Part shown: in pieces, positions 34,574 to 46,830 of the stretch
Position numbering within the stretch: position 1 is the first letter of the stretch
Layout: each line of letters starts with the position of its first letter
Assembly (NCBI GenBank): GCA_029948255.1
Contig: JALIZF010001870.1
Coordinates: 373,001-437,000 of the forward strand
Reading direction: 5' to 3'
Length of the DNA: 64,000 nucleotides
Origin: Telmatactis stephensoni
Taxonomy: Eukaryota > Cnidaria > Anthozoa > Actiniaria > Isophelliidae
Made by a program: the position numbers and the translations under genes
The notes under the pieces: generated by a model
What the model was told of the DNA's origin: nothing
Databases searched by the model: none
Seen by the model: only the letters and a program-made list of their open reading frames with translations

Positions 34574-37500
34574 GATATCATTGGTGTTGGTTTTATTTTT
34601 CTTGTTGTTGTTGTTTGCTTGGGCACAGACATGCAGCTGCATAGGAGAAGATGTCTCGTTATTTTGGTCAGCATTGCGGGAAAACGTTAACAGAATTGCG
34701 TTGCTTTACCTGACGTGAATCGCAAAAGCGATTTGTTGCGCGTGTGCGCCCGATCATGAGTGGGCGCACGCCAATGAAGCAATTTCGCTGTTGAAAGTAA
34801 CGCGTAATATCGCGTAATATCTTATTGTGTCCAAAAATTGTTTTACCAAATGTTATTTCGCAGTGCACCACTATCCCAGTATTTGACAGACATATGCTTT
34901 TTACGTATTAGTTACGCACCTTGATAGACGCATCAACAGACCCTGTTGCCACTAGTTTTCCTGTCGAATTTGATGTAAATATAAGTCTAAACGTACGTAA
35001 ATATACCCCTAAACGTAACAGAATGCGAATCTCATTTTCAGCGCCGTTACGAGACAAGTTGCTAAGAAAATTGCACAGTCAAACAGAGCTCTATCCACAA
35101 GGAAAGGTTCTACTGTATTTTAAAAGAAGTACGAGCCTTGTTATACTTACCGCTAGCACTAAATGCCGCCGTCCTACAAGGTGCTTTATGTGCTGTGACG
35201 TAATATGTTTCATACATCGCTGCTGGTGGGGTGGTACCGTGATCTGTACAGAGTAATGATTACATTTAAGCCAGGAGCCCATGACACCTCGGCAAAATGT
35301 ACCGCGCATGCGTGCCTCCCCAGTCCTCCTCAATGTTGTCCTCAATGAAAACATTCGGCAGTCAAACAAACAAAACTGTGCCGGCGAAACTTAAGCCACA
35401 GAAGCCAAACTCAGTCCCAAAAAAATGAGGTTAAGGACCTTATAATATTTTCTATTGTCTGCCTTTTTCTCCCAGTACTTTTCTGTTTTCTCCCGTGCTC
35501 AGAATTAAGCTCAAAGATATGATATGGGAAAATCTAAAGAAAACAATTCTAAAAATATTGTTTGGGATTCCTGTGGTCGACTCGAACGCGCGCAATCCCG
35601 CGAAAACTCGCGTACGCGCAGTCATTTTTCCGCAGTGTCATTAGGAGCTTCCAACTTGACTATATTGGTGAAATAGCTAGCGTTTTTCCTAACCCAGTTA
35701 TTTTAATAATTGAGTTTCTGCGCGAAAAATCATGCCACGTTTTCTTCGACGTTTTAGCGTAGACAGAGAAAGCTTAAACATAACGAAAAAGATGCGTTTT
35801 CAAATTTATCCGGATTTAGTGTGGACGGTAGACTGAATCACTATCACCAAAACTTCAAAACTGCGTTATTTTACCAACTTCATGATCAGACGATTGCGCT
35901 ACGTCCACACTAATTCAGCTAAATCTGAAAACCCACCTTTTTATTGAGTTACGGTTGGTATGGTGGTGTGGCGCGACTGTCACAGTTGTAACGGGTTCCC
36001 TGTGCCCACGATGGGCGCCTTTGACAGTGAAGTGAAGTGAGTGTTTGTATGTGTTGTCGCGTCTGAGTTGAAACGTTGCGCGTGTCTGCATGGAAAGGCG
36101 GGAAAATTTACCGAAGCAGATATGCGTCTGCTTCTTTCCACGCTAAGATTCCCTTCTTTAGAAAAAATACTGACGATTAGGAATGGCTTTCAAACGCACT
36201 CCCCCCCCCCCAACCGTGATCTTTGCTACATACATTTAAATTGATCTCCAGGCTTGTTTCTTGTTGGGTCTACTACTACAGGTTTAAGTTAGCCCATACA
36301 CTAAGATTTTTCCCTATCTTTTATTATGCTACTCCTCCGTATACAGAATCTCTATATAAGATATATATGACTATAAGATAATTTTTGTTGCAAATAACTC
36401 TATGTACACAGTTCATCAAAATCATAAAATATAGATCAACAACTCCTATTTCCCTGATATATGGTATAAATAATAGATAAAGCAGTACTATATTATTATT
36501 ATTACTATTGTTCGCTAGAAACCCGTCACATCTCGTTATTGACAGCCCTGAGCAAACTCAAAGAAGGCCCTAACTCTTTGTAGATATTCGCGGATCACTT
36601 AATTCACTAATCAATGAAATACCAACCAAAGAACTCGAATGATCACCGACAGACTTCGCTTTTTGTCGCAGGCATCCGAAAAGACGTCGGCTACTCGTCG
36701 TAAAGACAGTTCAGAACTCTGGTCTCATATGAACAGCGAAAACTATAAACAAAGAGCTCGAAGAGGTGTCGTTATAAGTTCGTGTTTTCGTCGTACACGT
36801 TCGGATAACAGTCGGTTAGGCGTGGATATCAAATAGAGCTGGTTACACGTATAGCATCAGTTCTATCAACTTGTACAACGTACATGTTCTCGCCAATCTC
36901 GACGTTATTAGCCATGGTAACAATCCCGACGAATCACTAAAGGTTCTGGATGTTCATCGTTACTATCCATATCATCAGCGGCCAGGCTCTGCAAGGGTAG
37001 CGTTTCTATAGGTTACCACATCCTCTGGGATCCCACAACTTGAATCCTCCGACTCGGATTTTCGTCTGGTCGCTGCTGAGGTGATGTAACGCGTGACAGG
37101 TTCCTTTTCCGTTGGTCTAATTTTTGTAGGTGTAGCCTTGCTTGCGTGACAGTGCGGCTATCTTTGTCGTGACCAACTGTTTGTCAACTTGAAGCTCGTC
37201 TGTGATTGGTTCCTTTTTAGGATGGCGGTAGGGTGAGCCGTCGTCTGAAACACGTGGTGGCCCCTCCCTCATGAACATCAAACGATCGTTAGAATGTTGG
37301 AAGTCATGGTGATGAGAAGCATGCGCAGTTGAGTGCTCGTACCCAGACCTTTCTCTTTGTGGGCTCACGTGTTCGCTTTTGATTGTTACGTTATTTCTGG
37401 AAGCATCGTTTAGGTGGTGAGGACTGAGGCGATGTTGACGTTGGATGATACTTTTCTCAGGCAATATGTAAGAAGCACTGCTATCATGGCTACGAGAGTA

Positions 37501-40500
37501 AGCACCGTCGTCATGGTTACGGGAGTAGGCACTGTCGTCATGACTACGTGAGTAGCACTTCATTTTACTGAGAGTTTTTAAATCATCTGTGATTTGTGAA
37601 CTATTACTGTAGGCCATCTGATAAAAGAATAAAAATATGTATTAAATCTTGTCTACTTTCCACTGTCTCATACCTTTACCTCTTGATTTTATGAAGGAAG
37701 ATAAGATAATGGTGATATAAAGCAATCATATGACGGTTTCGATGAAGATTATACTTGATAAATGTGATGACGATGAGAAAACTCGGGGAAGGAAGCGTTA
37801 ATGACAAGCAAGACATAGCGACGTGAAATGAGATCATAGGTGTTGGGAGGAGTAGCAGACCTTCCAAGATATAATTGACTTGCCACATACATGACAAAGG
37901 AATCAAGTACAAGACAAAGGTGGCACGAGCTTTATGCTCGTAACATCGTTCTAATTCCTCTGCATGTCTGTGGCAAGTGAAGCAGCATCTCAGAACTTGG
38001 CTATTCCCCATTTCTCTCCTAGCACTACATCTTTCATTCATAGTACTACAATATTACTACAATCTGTTGCATGACTACAGCAGTGCTCAACGGCCTTTTC
38101 ATGACATAGACTGACGTCAATTACTTTCTTATGTCAATTTTTCATTTAGTCGTAAGCGCTGTCTTTCACGTCACAGTTTTCTGATTCTAAGCCCATGACA
38201 ATAGACTGATTTCATTAGTCAGTAGCTTTCAGCTCCTTTGAATTGGTACGTCGCTCACAACAGGAAGCCCAACTGAGGAGCGAACAGACCGAGCTACGGA
38301 ATCAGTCTAAAAAAAGTAATGGAATTTCTTTTACTTACCGTGAAACTCATGCGTTTCCTTGACAACCTCTCCTCTCTCAACTGTCCTTGCTTTATCAGCA
38401 TAGATAATTCTTCTCTCCTCCTCTGGCTTCAACAGAAATTGACGCATCTTTTCAAAATTCATCCTTCCTTTACTGTTTGCCTTCTCGCGAGAATAAAACA
38501 CTTTTTCTCCATGTTTTAACATCTCAGACAAGTATCCCTGGGTTTTGCCCAGCACGCATTTCGCAAATACCTCCTGGGATATATTCATCTTCTGTAGCTC
38601 TTGTTTCACGCGTAGACAAATGTTGTCAGCACTGAGGCTTTCGCTGGAAAGTGGCGTCTCCCCATTTGATCTTACAACATTTATTTCATCCGCTGCTATC
38701 TTGCTTTTTGTGATTCTAAGAATGTGTTCTTGGACCTCTTTTGGAGGGACATTTTCGCGGTCGGATTCGCCCCCACTGTCCGAACTACTGGCCAGTTTAT
38801 GGAGGTCACGATGGCCGATTGTTGGTTCGGATGCCTGGCCATTACGGCGGTGGTGGATGAATTCTGGGATAGAGATGAAATGGAAATTGAGTCAGTTGAA
38901 TGTATACTGAATCGGGTTTAAATAGGTATTTTAAGATTATTGTCAGTACAAGTAAATATATTAGGTTTTTACACAGAAAAGGACGGAAAAGGTCTTTAGA
39001 AGAACGGAAGCTCAGAGGTAGGTGTCAGTTGAATGACGAAGTCCCCAAAAAGGAGCAATAGGAAAAGAGGAATTCCTCTAGTTTACCCTTCTTGAGTATA
39101 TGATATATATGATGTATATGCGCTCATTGTCAATTTATAAGTGTTTAGATATGGTTAATGGTTTAGGAAAACATGGAAATGAAGACATTTATGTTTACGA
39201 ATTTGAAATATACGTAACCATGTTGTTAAACAAAATATTGGATTTAAAATTATCCGTGATAACTTATTATTTAACGAGAAATGTTTAGACATGTTGTCAA
39301 GGTAAATAAAAATAGATAAAATCAACAGAGAGAGAGGAGTAGGGAAGAGTCAATAGACCTTTCTCGGAATTGCATAACTAACCACAAAACAATAGATTCA
39401 AGTTAAGGCTGGATAAAATACAGTGAATGTATAGAAGGATTTCATGGCAGCCATGTTTGTGGGCAAGTACAATAGAAAGTTTTTGAATTGGAAAAGATTT
39501 CATTTCTCTTGGGAAAAAAGCTCTATTATTTTGACCACAAACATGGCTGCCATGAAATCCCTCTAAAGATCTACCCCAGCCTGGACTTGAATCTGTTGTT
39601 TCATGATCAGTCATGAAAATTCAGGAAAACTCTGTTTATCACATAAAAATGAAATATTTTAAGCAAATCTATGCTTATAATCCATCATAATTGACTCTTG
39701 ACATACAAGTACAATATTGGTTTCTTTATGTGACATTGGATGTCCTTTGTTTTGTTACATGGATATCAGAATTCATCAAAAACCTTGAGAATTTCTTTAA
39801 GTTAAAGGCACTGCATTATTTGTTACATTACAAATACTGAGATAGTTAATGGCTATAAATGTTAATAAATATTAACAGTGAAGTAACTTAATTAGAGTTT
39901 AATGTCTTTTAGATACTGATAATTATTTCAGTAGAACAAAGAAGCAAGTAGAGACAATTCAAGAGACAGTTTTGTCAGTTGTTTTAATTTTATTTGATTC
40001 AGTATACACAATGACTTCAACCTCCACTTCATGTCACTCCCATTCCAATGTCACTCATTCCAAACCAAGTCTGGTTATTAAACTATAAACCAGTGTTTTC
40101 TCAGAAACAGAAGTTGTGATGCATGGCGTATTGTAAGAATTGACATTTCTCAAAAACTGCATTTATTTCTAATTTTCCCTCACAGAAACTGAGTGGACTA
40201 AATTGTTCAGTCTCACACTCCTCATCCTCAAATTTAGTATTTGATTCATCACTCAACTCACACTTTGCACAGAGACTAATTTACATCTACTGCTGTGTCT
40301 TTGAGCAAGACACTTATTTGCTCCAGTTCATTGGCATAAAAACGTGTTATATAGTTATTTTGAATACACTGGCTGTAGTCACATCAGAACATATTACAAC
40401 AGTAGGTAGTAACAAGGTAACAGGGGAGTATCTAGGATTTTTCAAAGGAGGGTCACGGGCACAATTTCCACTTTTTAAAACTCAACACCTTAATTCCCTT

Positions 40501-43500
40501 CTATGTTCCTATTCTTATATTTTCTATCTTTCCCCTGACTTAGAAAGGGGGGTCACGGGCACCCTAGGACCCCCCTCTAGATACGCCCCTGGGTAACCAT
40601 CTTGTTAAAGGTGTTAAAGTTAACTGAAGGTAAAGGTAAAGCATTAATATTTAGCACCAGTAGTTCCTTCAGCTAAATGCTAGTCTCCCAAGAAGCCAAC
40701 AGTGTTCTCTTTACCCCCTCTTTCCACCAGTGCTCTGTTTTAAGCGTATTTAAAGCTAATTAAAGCTACACAGAATGGAAAGAAGTTGAAACAAGTGTGA
40801 GGCGATCTGACAGAGAAGTGAACTCAGGACCTCTCGCATCAGAAAGCCGCGCACCAACCAACTGAGCTACACTTGCTCCTTACTACTCTACTCTATACAG
40901 GGTTCGTACTCTTTTGGAGTATCAAAATTCCATGACTTTCAATGACCTTTCCATGACTCTTTTATATTTTACATGACCAAAGTTTAGACGATACTTTTCA
41001 TGAAAATGGATTACTTTCTATTGGAAAAAATAAAATTTCATCTTTTTGCCTAAAATCAAGCTACGATCATTTTTCTCGTGCCATTTTCCATGATTTTCCA
41101 TGACCTTAATCTAAATTCCATGACTTTCCAGGCCTGGAAAAGAAATCATGAAATTCCATGACTTTCCAGGTTTTCCATGACCTGTACAAACCCTGCTATA
41201 GTAAAATGTTCTGATCTGACTGGAATAATTTATTAAGTGATCAAACATTGTTGAACATCTTAGTAAGATTGCATAACTGCACAACTGGTGAATTTGGATT
41301 TGAAATGGATCATAAATGGATTTTAAAATGGACCATTTTCCTATGCTTCCATAAATGCACCCTAACTTAGACAAAATTCAATAAAAGCCCTTTAAGAGGA
41401 CATGTGGTTACTGGTCAAATAATAAATAAACAAGCAAAGCAATTAAACTAAACAAACAAACCAACAAAAATAAATAGAAAAGAAAGAAAGAATGCTTTCG
41501 AGAAAAAAATAATTATAATTTTTCTGTCAAGATATATGGAGTCTACGAGAATGATGAAAGTGCTCCAAAAAGTCCTCCAAATTATATATTACAAAGATTA
41601 AGAAAATGACAAACTAGGCAAACCACAACTTTCTATTCCTAAACGTTTTGAGGTTACTGAACAAACAGTACAGTCTTTGTAGTCACATCTGGACTCATTG
41701 GCTCTTTGTTAAATGACTAAATTAAATTCAAATAATTTTCACATTTACTGTCAACAGAAACGACCAAAAACATGCCAAGTTGAAACAATTGGGCGATTTT
41801 TCTTGTCAAAATTTAAACATTAACCTCGGCGATATTGATTTTGGTTTCTTTATTGGCCAAATCACTGAACATCTTGTAAAAAAATTGATTAAAATGAGTT
41901 AAGTAATCCTCGAGCCAATTCTGTACGTTTTTTGTTCTCTCTTCGTGAACTGACTTCAGGAAATCCGAATTGCTTACACACTTACTTACATGCTCAATGA
42001 CATACAAGCCAGTAACCACAAAAATAAATTCTTACCTTCTGGTTCATATTCTAAGTCAATGCCTTTTGCTGTGGGTCCAACATTGTTAGTAAGTCCAGGA
42101 AGTGTTGCATTTTCTGGTCTTGCACCTGTAACAATAATTATTGAAGGAATTCATTTGAAGGGAAAATGGCCTTAGTGGTTTTGATGTGCAGCTATTGAAG
42201 AATGGGTGGTTTTGATGTGCAGCTATTGAGAAATGGGCCTTTTTGATGAACATTAAAATTGGCATAAGATACTGTAGCAACAAATGAATGAATGGGAGCA
42301 AAAATCCAAATCAGCTTGAAACCTTTCAAACCACAAAATATACATTTTTAACTACTGGAGTCAGTGAAGATAAATTGCTCATTTACTCTTACAACAGAAT
42401 AGAATAGAACTTTATTTATCTATCTATCCATTTATCCTTTAATTGAATTAATACCTTCTGTTTCAGCTCTCAAGCCAAGGTTAACCACCTGATGTAGTCT
42501 TGCAGATGGTGGACAAGGACTTATGATATTTGTAGTTTTTGCTAAAGTAGCTGCAATAGCCTCACAACCATCATACCGTAGTTGGCTAAAAACAATGAAA
42601 TGTAAAAATAATAGCTTGAAAACTTTTGTACATGTACACAGTGCAACCTTATTTTGTAGCTCCATACCCCAACAGGGAAAAGAAAATGAGAATTAAGTAA
42701 GTGCACTACTAATTCAATGTTGCAAATAGCCATGGGTATCAGAATTACAATGGCTGTTGTAATAGAATATCAATATTTTGAGCCTAAGAAATGGAGAGGT
42801 TTGGGGAGTTGCTGTCATATGTGAACACTCAAAGACGATGTTGTTTGGCCTGTGAGTATGGGAACCAGGGAGCACAGTGGTGAGAGGCGAATATTAGTCT
42901 AACCACTCAACCACCCTCGCTCCCAGCAAGGTGATGACCTAAGTGACATGCAGTGAAAACCAGTAAGAATGTGAATTATTAAAGTGGGACTATTATAAAA
43001 AGCAATCAAAGTCTAATTTAGCTGAAACCCATCATTCAATTATTCTTCAAGGTTCTAATAATCACTAGTTGCATTTAAAATCTTTTCTTGATATTCCAGA
43101 GGGAAGTACTAGTCATCCTTATGAATCTTTAGAGGTGTCAGTGACATCACCTACAACATTCACCTCCATACATTTATTTGTATTTTGTAATTAAAATGTC
43201 TCAATATAATAAATTATTGTTCTACATTGAAGAAAACTGGCCAAACAATCAATCCTAAGCACAAAAACTACAAGAACACTCCTTTGTGCTAACTTTTAGT
43301 TTCAAAGAAATAAAATAGTTCAAGAAACCAAACACAAAGAAAAATCTATGGAGCAAAGCTGTGGGTTGAGTAGATGACCTCAGTGACACCTCAAAAGATT
43401 TAAAAAAATGTAATCCTTTAAATATGAAATTTTGAGAAAACAAATTAACCAGTAATTTGCATGGCTCTTTAAGATATTTCAGTGAAGTTTTAGCTAAATT

Positions 43501-44941
43501 ACACTTTGAATGATTTTCGTCATAGTCCCACATTAAGAGCTGGTCTGTCTATAGTCTTCATTATATATACTTTATAATGTAGTAATAAACTGCACTTAAG
43601 GAAGTTTTAAGAGATGAGTCACTGGTACTAAATTATTAAGTTACTAAAAAAATTGTGCTAAAAATAATGTTTTAAAATATCCTTTTATAATTATCTCTCA
43701 GTTGTCAAAAATGAAATGTACCTCCTCGAATTATATATATAATCAATACGTAGTTAAAAAATATGATTCACATATAGATAAGGAAAACGATATTTCTGAC
43801 TCATACAAAAAATTAAAAAAGGGAAGTTAAAAATGGACAAAAATGTCTATTTATAAAAACAATTCTATTTATAATTTAGGTAGAAATGAACAAAGCTTGT
43901 TTGATTGGCTTTATATTTTCCCATTTTATTTAAGGGACTAATATTAATTGTTTGACCTAAGGAGCCTTTTATGCTTTTCAATAAAGTATTTTCAATACAG
44001 AGCTTTATAAAAATTTCCCAAAAGAAATGAGATGGAACAATATTGAAACAATGATAAATGTGTAGTAATAAGAAAGAAATTTAGCAATAAGTTTGCGATT
44101 TGTCAAAAAAGGATGCGAAATATGAACTGGGCAATTTGATTATCAGAGCAAACTTACAAATAAAGAAATAAAATGAAAAGCAATTTTTTGAATTCTACAA
44201 CCTACATGTAATTCTAATGCCTATTTTATTCATTATTAAAGTAGAACTAAGATGTGATTAGCTTCTTTCTGTGATATTAGTTTCCTTTCAGTAAGAGGCC
44301 AAAAAACAATATTGTTGATCCTCTGGTCTTTAGGGGAAGCATTGCTAATGCGAGATATATAGAAATTTATATCGATATTAGTCATTAATAATTCATTCTA
44401 CAACATTTGTGTCAAAGTAAAGTTCATTGTTAAATTGCCCCTTCAAACATGGATGAATCAAGAGAATCAGCAAGAACAAAATATCTGCCGAGAAGAACGA
44501 ATAATCGAAGATTTCCTTTATCAAAATCAATGAAATATTATTCAGCTGTTGTTTTATTGTTGACTGTTGTAAATTTCATGATCTCCAATTTTATCTCGTC
44601 CTCCAAGGAGGAAAAAATATAGATCCGTTGACTAATAACAACTTAAGAATGACTCAAGAGAATACTATAGGAAAAGAGTTATCTGAGTAAAGAAATTTGT
44701 ATTAAACTAGTTGTCAAATCACGACACAAGTTGGACACAAAGACCATGCAGTAAAGCATGGCTTTCTTTGTATTCGGACCTGTCATCGAAGAAACTCAAA
44801 ATTATGAAAAAAATCGCTTCAAAATTCCAACAAAACGCTATTAATTCTTCAGTTAAGTATTATAAACGATTAAGTATTGATATTTTTGTACCTTATGATC
44901 AGCTTGTAAAGGTTTTCGCGCTCTTTCACTGCCTCCTCCAT
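29622..44941 (-). CDS. CSTF1: Cleavage stimulation factor subunit 1 (CstF-50)
   Basis: Sixteen exons join in frame to 425 aa (5'->3': 44941-44892, 42585-42455, 42125-42036, 35243-35151, 34960-34920, 34455-34339, 33733-33614, 33380-33305, 32771-32692, 32352-32293, 32218-32156, 31741-31709, 31621-31567, 31291-31211, 30510-30430, 29728-29622). CstF-50 is the WD40 subunit of the CstF complex, which binds the GU-rich element downstream of the poly(A) site in pre-mRNA 3' processing. The N-terminal dimerisation segment (LYKLIISQLRYDG) is followed by an acidic linker (GIDLEYEPE), [14 protein letters not shown], then a WD40 propeller: [75 protein letters not shown] and a final [11 protein letters not shown]. 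Human CSTF1 is 431 aa. Intron 3 (35244-42035) hosts a CUT gene on the same strand. Confidence 0.95.
30701..30847. mobile_element. 147-bp palindromic element flanked by TTAA
   Basis: Termini GGAGGCTTCC and GGAAGCCTCC. Internal arms CCGGTC...AACTTGAAACGGCTGTAG and CTACAGCCGTTTCAAGTTGA pair. TTAA borders both ends (30697-30700, 30848-30851). A TTAA target is typical of piggyBac-type insertion; TTA with AGGAGG termini is an alternative reading. CSTF1 intron. Confidence 0.7.
31790..32116. repeat. (GACA)n blocks with duplicated 70-bp spacer
   Basis: GACA/CAGA runs at 31797-31920 and 31986-32045. A unit beginning CAATCAACAATCTTTAATAT and ending AATCAAATGCGCAAAACAGA is present at about 31916 and again at about 32049. 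CSTF1 intron. Confidence 0.8.
34168..34320. mobile_element. TA-flanked MITE, inverted copy in CSTF1 intron
   Basis: TAGAGTAGATTTCGTATTAC at the left, then cgg-rich core, 'ggcaggaatttcgaatgtttttatatagac', ending GGAATTCTCTA. Reverse orientation relative to 61991-62140. It ends 19 bp before exon 34339-34455 begins. Confidence 0.7.
34533..34574. repeat. (TTG)n microsatellite
   Basis: About 14 TTG units in a CSTF1 intron. The poly-Val and poly-Leu frames here are artefacts. Confidence 0.9.
36900..37116 (-). other. Possible shifted coding tail of the CUT gene
   Basis: Beyond the TAG at 37117 the other minus-strand frames stay open in turn. One reads [14 protein letters not shown]...[15 protein letters not shown] and ends at about 36979. 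The next reads [20 protein letters not shown] and ends at two stops near 36915. The composition looks protein-like, but the frames do not join by a normal intron. This could be indels in the gene, an assembly error, or chance. Confidence 0.3.
37117..38863 (-). CDS. CUT-domain protein nested in CSTF1 intron 3, partial (5' exons not found)
   Basis: Two exons are supported. Exon 38863-38339 (175 aa) opens after an acceptor (TCTCTATCCCAG). It carries a Ser/Asp-rich stretch and a single CUT domain: [53 protein letters not shown]. The motif order and the 'L.LPEERD.IY'-like end resemble SATB CUT repeats more than ONECUT or CUX. Phase joins it to exon 37586-37117 (acceptor ACAAATCACAG), which has three imperfect [13 protein letters not shown] repeats, His/Ser-rich sequence, IKSEH and KKEPI (possible SUMO sites), and a TAG stop. 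CUT domains bind AT-rich DNA, so a nuclear transcription or chromatin role is inferred. I found no homeodomain and no initiator exon. The domain is secure; gene limits are not. Confidence 0.65.
39436..39562. mobile_element. 127-bp hairpin element
   Basis: AGGATTTCATGGCAGCCATG at the left; CATGGCTGCCATGAAATCCC at the right. Arms of about 28 bp continue to TTTGTGG/CCACAAA. CSTF1 intron 3, upstream of the CUT exons. Confidence 0.7.
40421..40591. mobile_element. 171-bp TIR element with 5-bp target duplication (copy 2)
   Basis: Starts CAGGGGAGTATCTAGG and ends CTAGATACGCCCCTG. GGTAA flanks both sides (40416-40420 and 40592-40596). Sister of 5850-6023, with the same 'ggtcacgggcac' blocks. Confidence 0.87.
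40618..40880 (-). mobile_element. tRNA-derived SINE, near full length
   Basis: Read on the minus strand, the head is TGTAGCTCAGTTGGTTGGTG (A box) followed by GAGGTCCTGAGTTCAC (B-box-like). The body is shared with 10023-10140 and 56084-56180. It is not a functional tRNA: the cloverleaf is incomplete and a body follows directly. Confidence 0.7.
41813..42019 (-). other. Unassigned 68-codon ORF next to CSTF1 exon 3
   Basis: Begins 17 bp downstream of the exon-3 donor and encodes a soluble-looking sequence ([26 protein letters not shown]). A possible donor GAG|GTTAAT lies near its end. I recognise no domain. It could be an alternative CSTF1 exon, a 5' exon of the nested CUT gene, or chance. Confidence 0.2.
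42795..42925 (-). mobile_element. Second type of tRNA-like SINE remnant
   Basis: Minus strand reads GGGAGCGAGGGTGGTTGAGT, GGTTAGACTAATATT, then CTCCCTGGTTCCCATAC, like A and B boxes of a Ser/Leu-type tRNA head. Intron 2-3 area of CSTF1 upstream of exon 42455-42585. Weak. Confidence 0.4.
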
Positions 44942-46261
44942 CGCACGTTTAGTTTGAGCTTTTTGATTAGAAACGGAGCATGCGTAGACGGAATCTTGAG
45001 GGAAACGTGGATAAAGGGACTCTGGACGTACAGTGGTCGGACAGTGGAGTGAACTGAGCACGAACAAACGCGATTTTGAAACAATATTAAATAAAGAAAT
45101 AAATATAAATAATAAATAAATACATAGATAAATAAATAAACAAACAAACAAATATTAAATAAATAACACACCAGTTGTCACAGTAACAAAACCAAAGAGA
45201 ACTAAAACGACGAACAAGAACTTCAAATTTATTATGTTCCCGCTAGCTACCTATGTTCAGTTCAGTTGGAACCAAATCATCAAAAGAAAATATCTTCAAA
45301 AATATTTAACCAAAGAAAGAAACGCAAGAAAAGAAGCTAGGTAAGGAAAAAGGGATTCAAAGAAATGTATGTGTATTCGCTCTGAATTTTTGCCCTGAAT
45401 TTGCTCTGAGCGGAAAAAAAGGTACGCCACAGGAATCCCGGCAAGTCAAAGCTCTGACAAGCGCGAAATTGATTATTACGCATCTTGACCGTCATTAATC
45501 TTACTTAACAATGCTATTGAATATAACTTACCTTCTCATCCAATCAAAATCGTCTACCACTTTATAATGCTCTAGTGTATCTGATGTTGTTTTGTGTTGG
45601 CAAGTGATTTCAAGATCATTAAGCCCTCTTTATTGTTTCGGGTGGTTTTTGATCGCCAAGCGAAAATGGCATAAACAAGTCTGAAAGTGGCGAAATACCC
45701 AGGTTTGCTTGCTACAATGTAGAACTTAAAAGTAAGTAAGAGTTTTATTTTAGTTTTTAGAGTGAGAAAGAAACCGAGAGGCTAAACATCAAAGCTATAA
45801 AAGTGACACAATCCGAGTTTGGCAGAGATTTTTCAATGATAAGAACAGCAATGAATCACCGACAAAAAATAATTGCTTCTTCTTCTTCGGTTTTGATTTT
45901 ATTTCGACAAGAATTTCAACATAACGAAAGTACAGCTTTTATCACTTCTTTTCGGCATTTTTCAAATTAAAATTATGTGTATAACTTGTGAGGGTAAATT
46001 TAGGGATTTGGTCACTTAAGTTAATTCTTAGTGCTACAATTTTTTTGATTATAGTGATATACTTTATGTTTACTAACAACGAATTGTAATGCTAATTATA
46101 GTGTCCAATCATTTTCACAATAACTTTTTCACAAGTTGCTTTCAAAAAATAGCCCATCGTTCTCTGGTTGGCAAATGGTTGGCAAATGAATGACAAGGGC
46201 TTGCGTCACATACACGAAGTATCGCTAATACCAATATGATATAAAATAATTATTAATTAAT

Positions 46262-46629
46262 TAGTTCATTATTTATTTATTTATTTATTTGTTTAATTGT
46301 TTATTTGTTTTTATTTTTATTTATCTTTTTATATATTCATTCATTTATTCATTAAATATATATATAGACTTGTGTCGAAAACAACCACGTACCACAAAGT
46401 GTCGGTATACGACGGATCTATTAGAAGATCTAATTGAATGCATATATTGAAGATAGTAGAGAAACTTGAAGAAACTTGAAGACTAGTAGTGGCTAGTCGA
46501 AAATTCGTTACATTAAAGAATTCCATAGTTCTACGACGTATTGTTTCTTCAAGTTTCTCTACTATTTATTCATTCATTCATTCATTTATTTATTTATTTA
46601 TCTTTTTATTTATTTATTATTTTACTTAT

Positions 46630-46681
<52 letters not shown>

Positions 46682-46830
46682 TTATCTATCTATCTATTTA
46701 TTTACTTACTTACTTATATACTTACTTACTTGCTTATTTATCTATTTATTTATTTATTTATTTATTTATTTATGTATGTATGTAGGTATTTATTTATTTA
46801 TTTATTTATTTGTTTATTTATCTATTTACC
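46262..46830. repeat. (TTTA)n and (TATC)n microsatellites
   Basis: TTTA runs at about 46265-46350, 46563-46620 and 46740-46830, and a pure TATC run at about 46632-46680. Frames of 98-108 aa rich in Tyr, Leu and Ile are repeat translations. Confidence 0.9.
46453..46565. repeat. Inverted repeat between microsatellite tracts
   Basis: ATAGTAGAGAAACTTGAAGA at 46453 is inverted at 46543-46565 (TTCTTCAAGTTTCTCTACTAT). 23-bp arms, spacer about 67 bp. Confidence 0.65.

Noticed and set aside
37676..38041. 121-aa Cys/Leu-rich minus ORF between the CUT exons
   Set aside because: Lies between the two phase-compatible CUT exons, no domain seen; best read as intron.
40818..40880. Possible tRNA gene on the minus strand
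   Set aside because: A and B boxes are present but the cloverleaf is not complete and the sequence continues into a SINE body shared with other loci.
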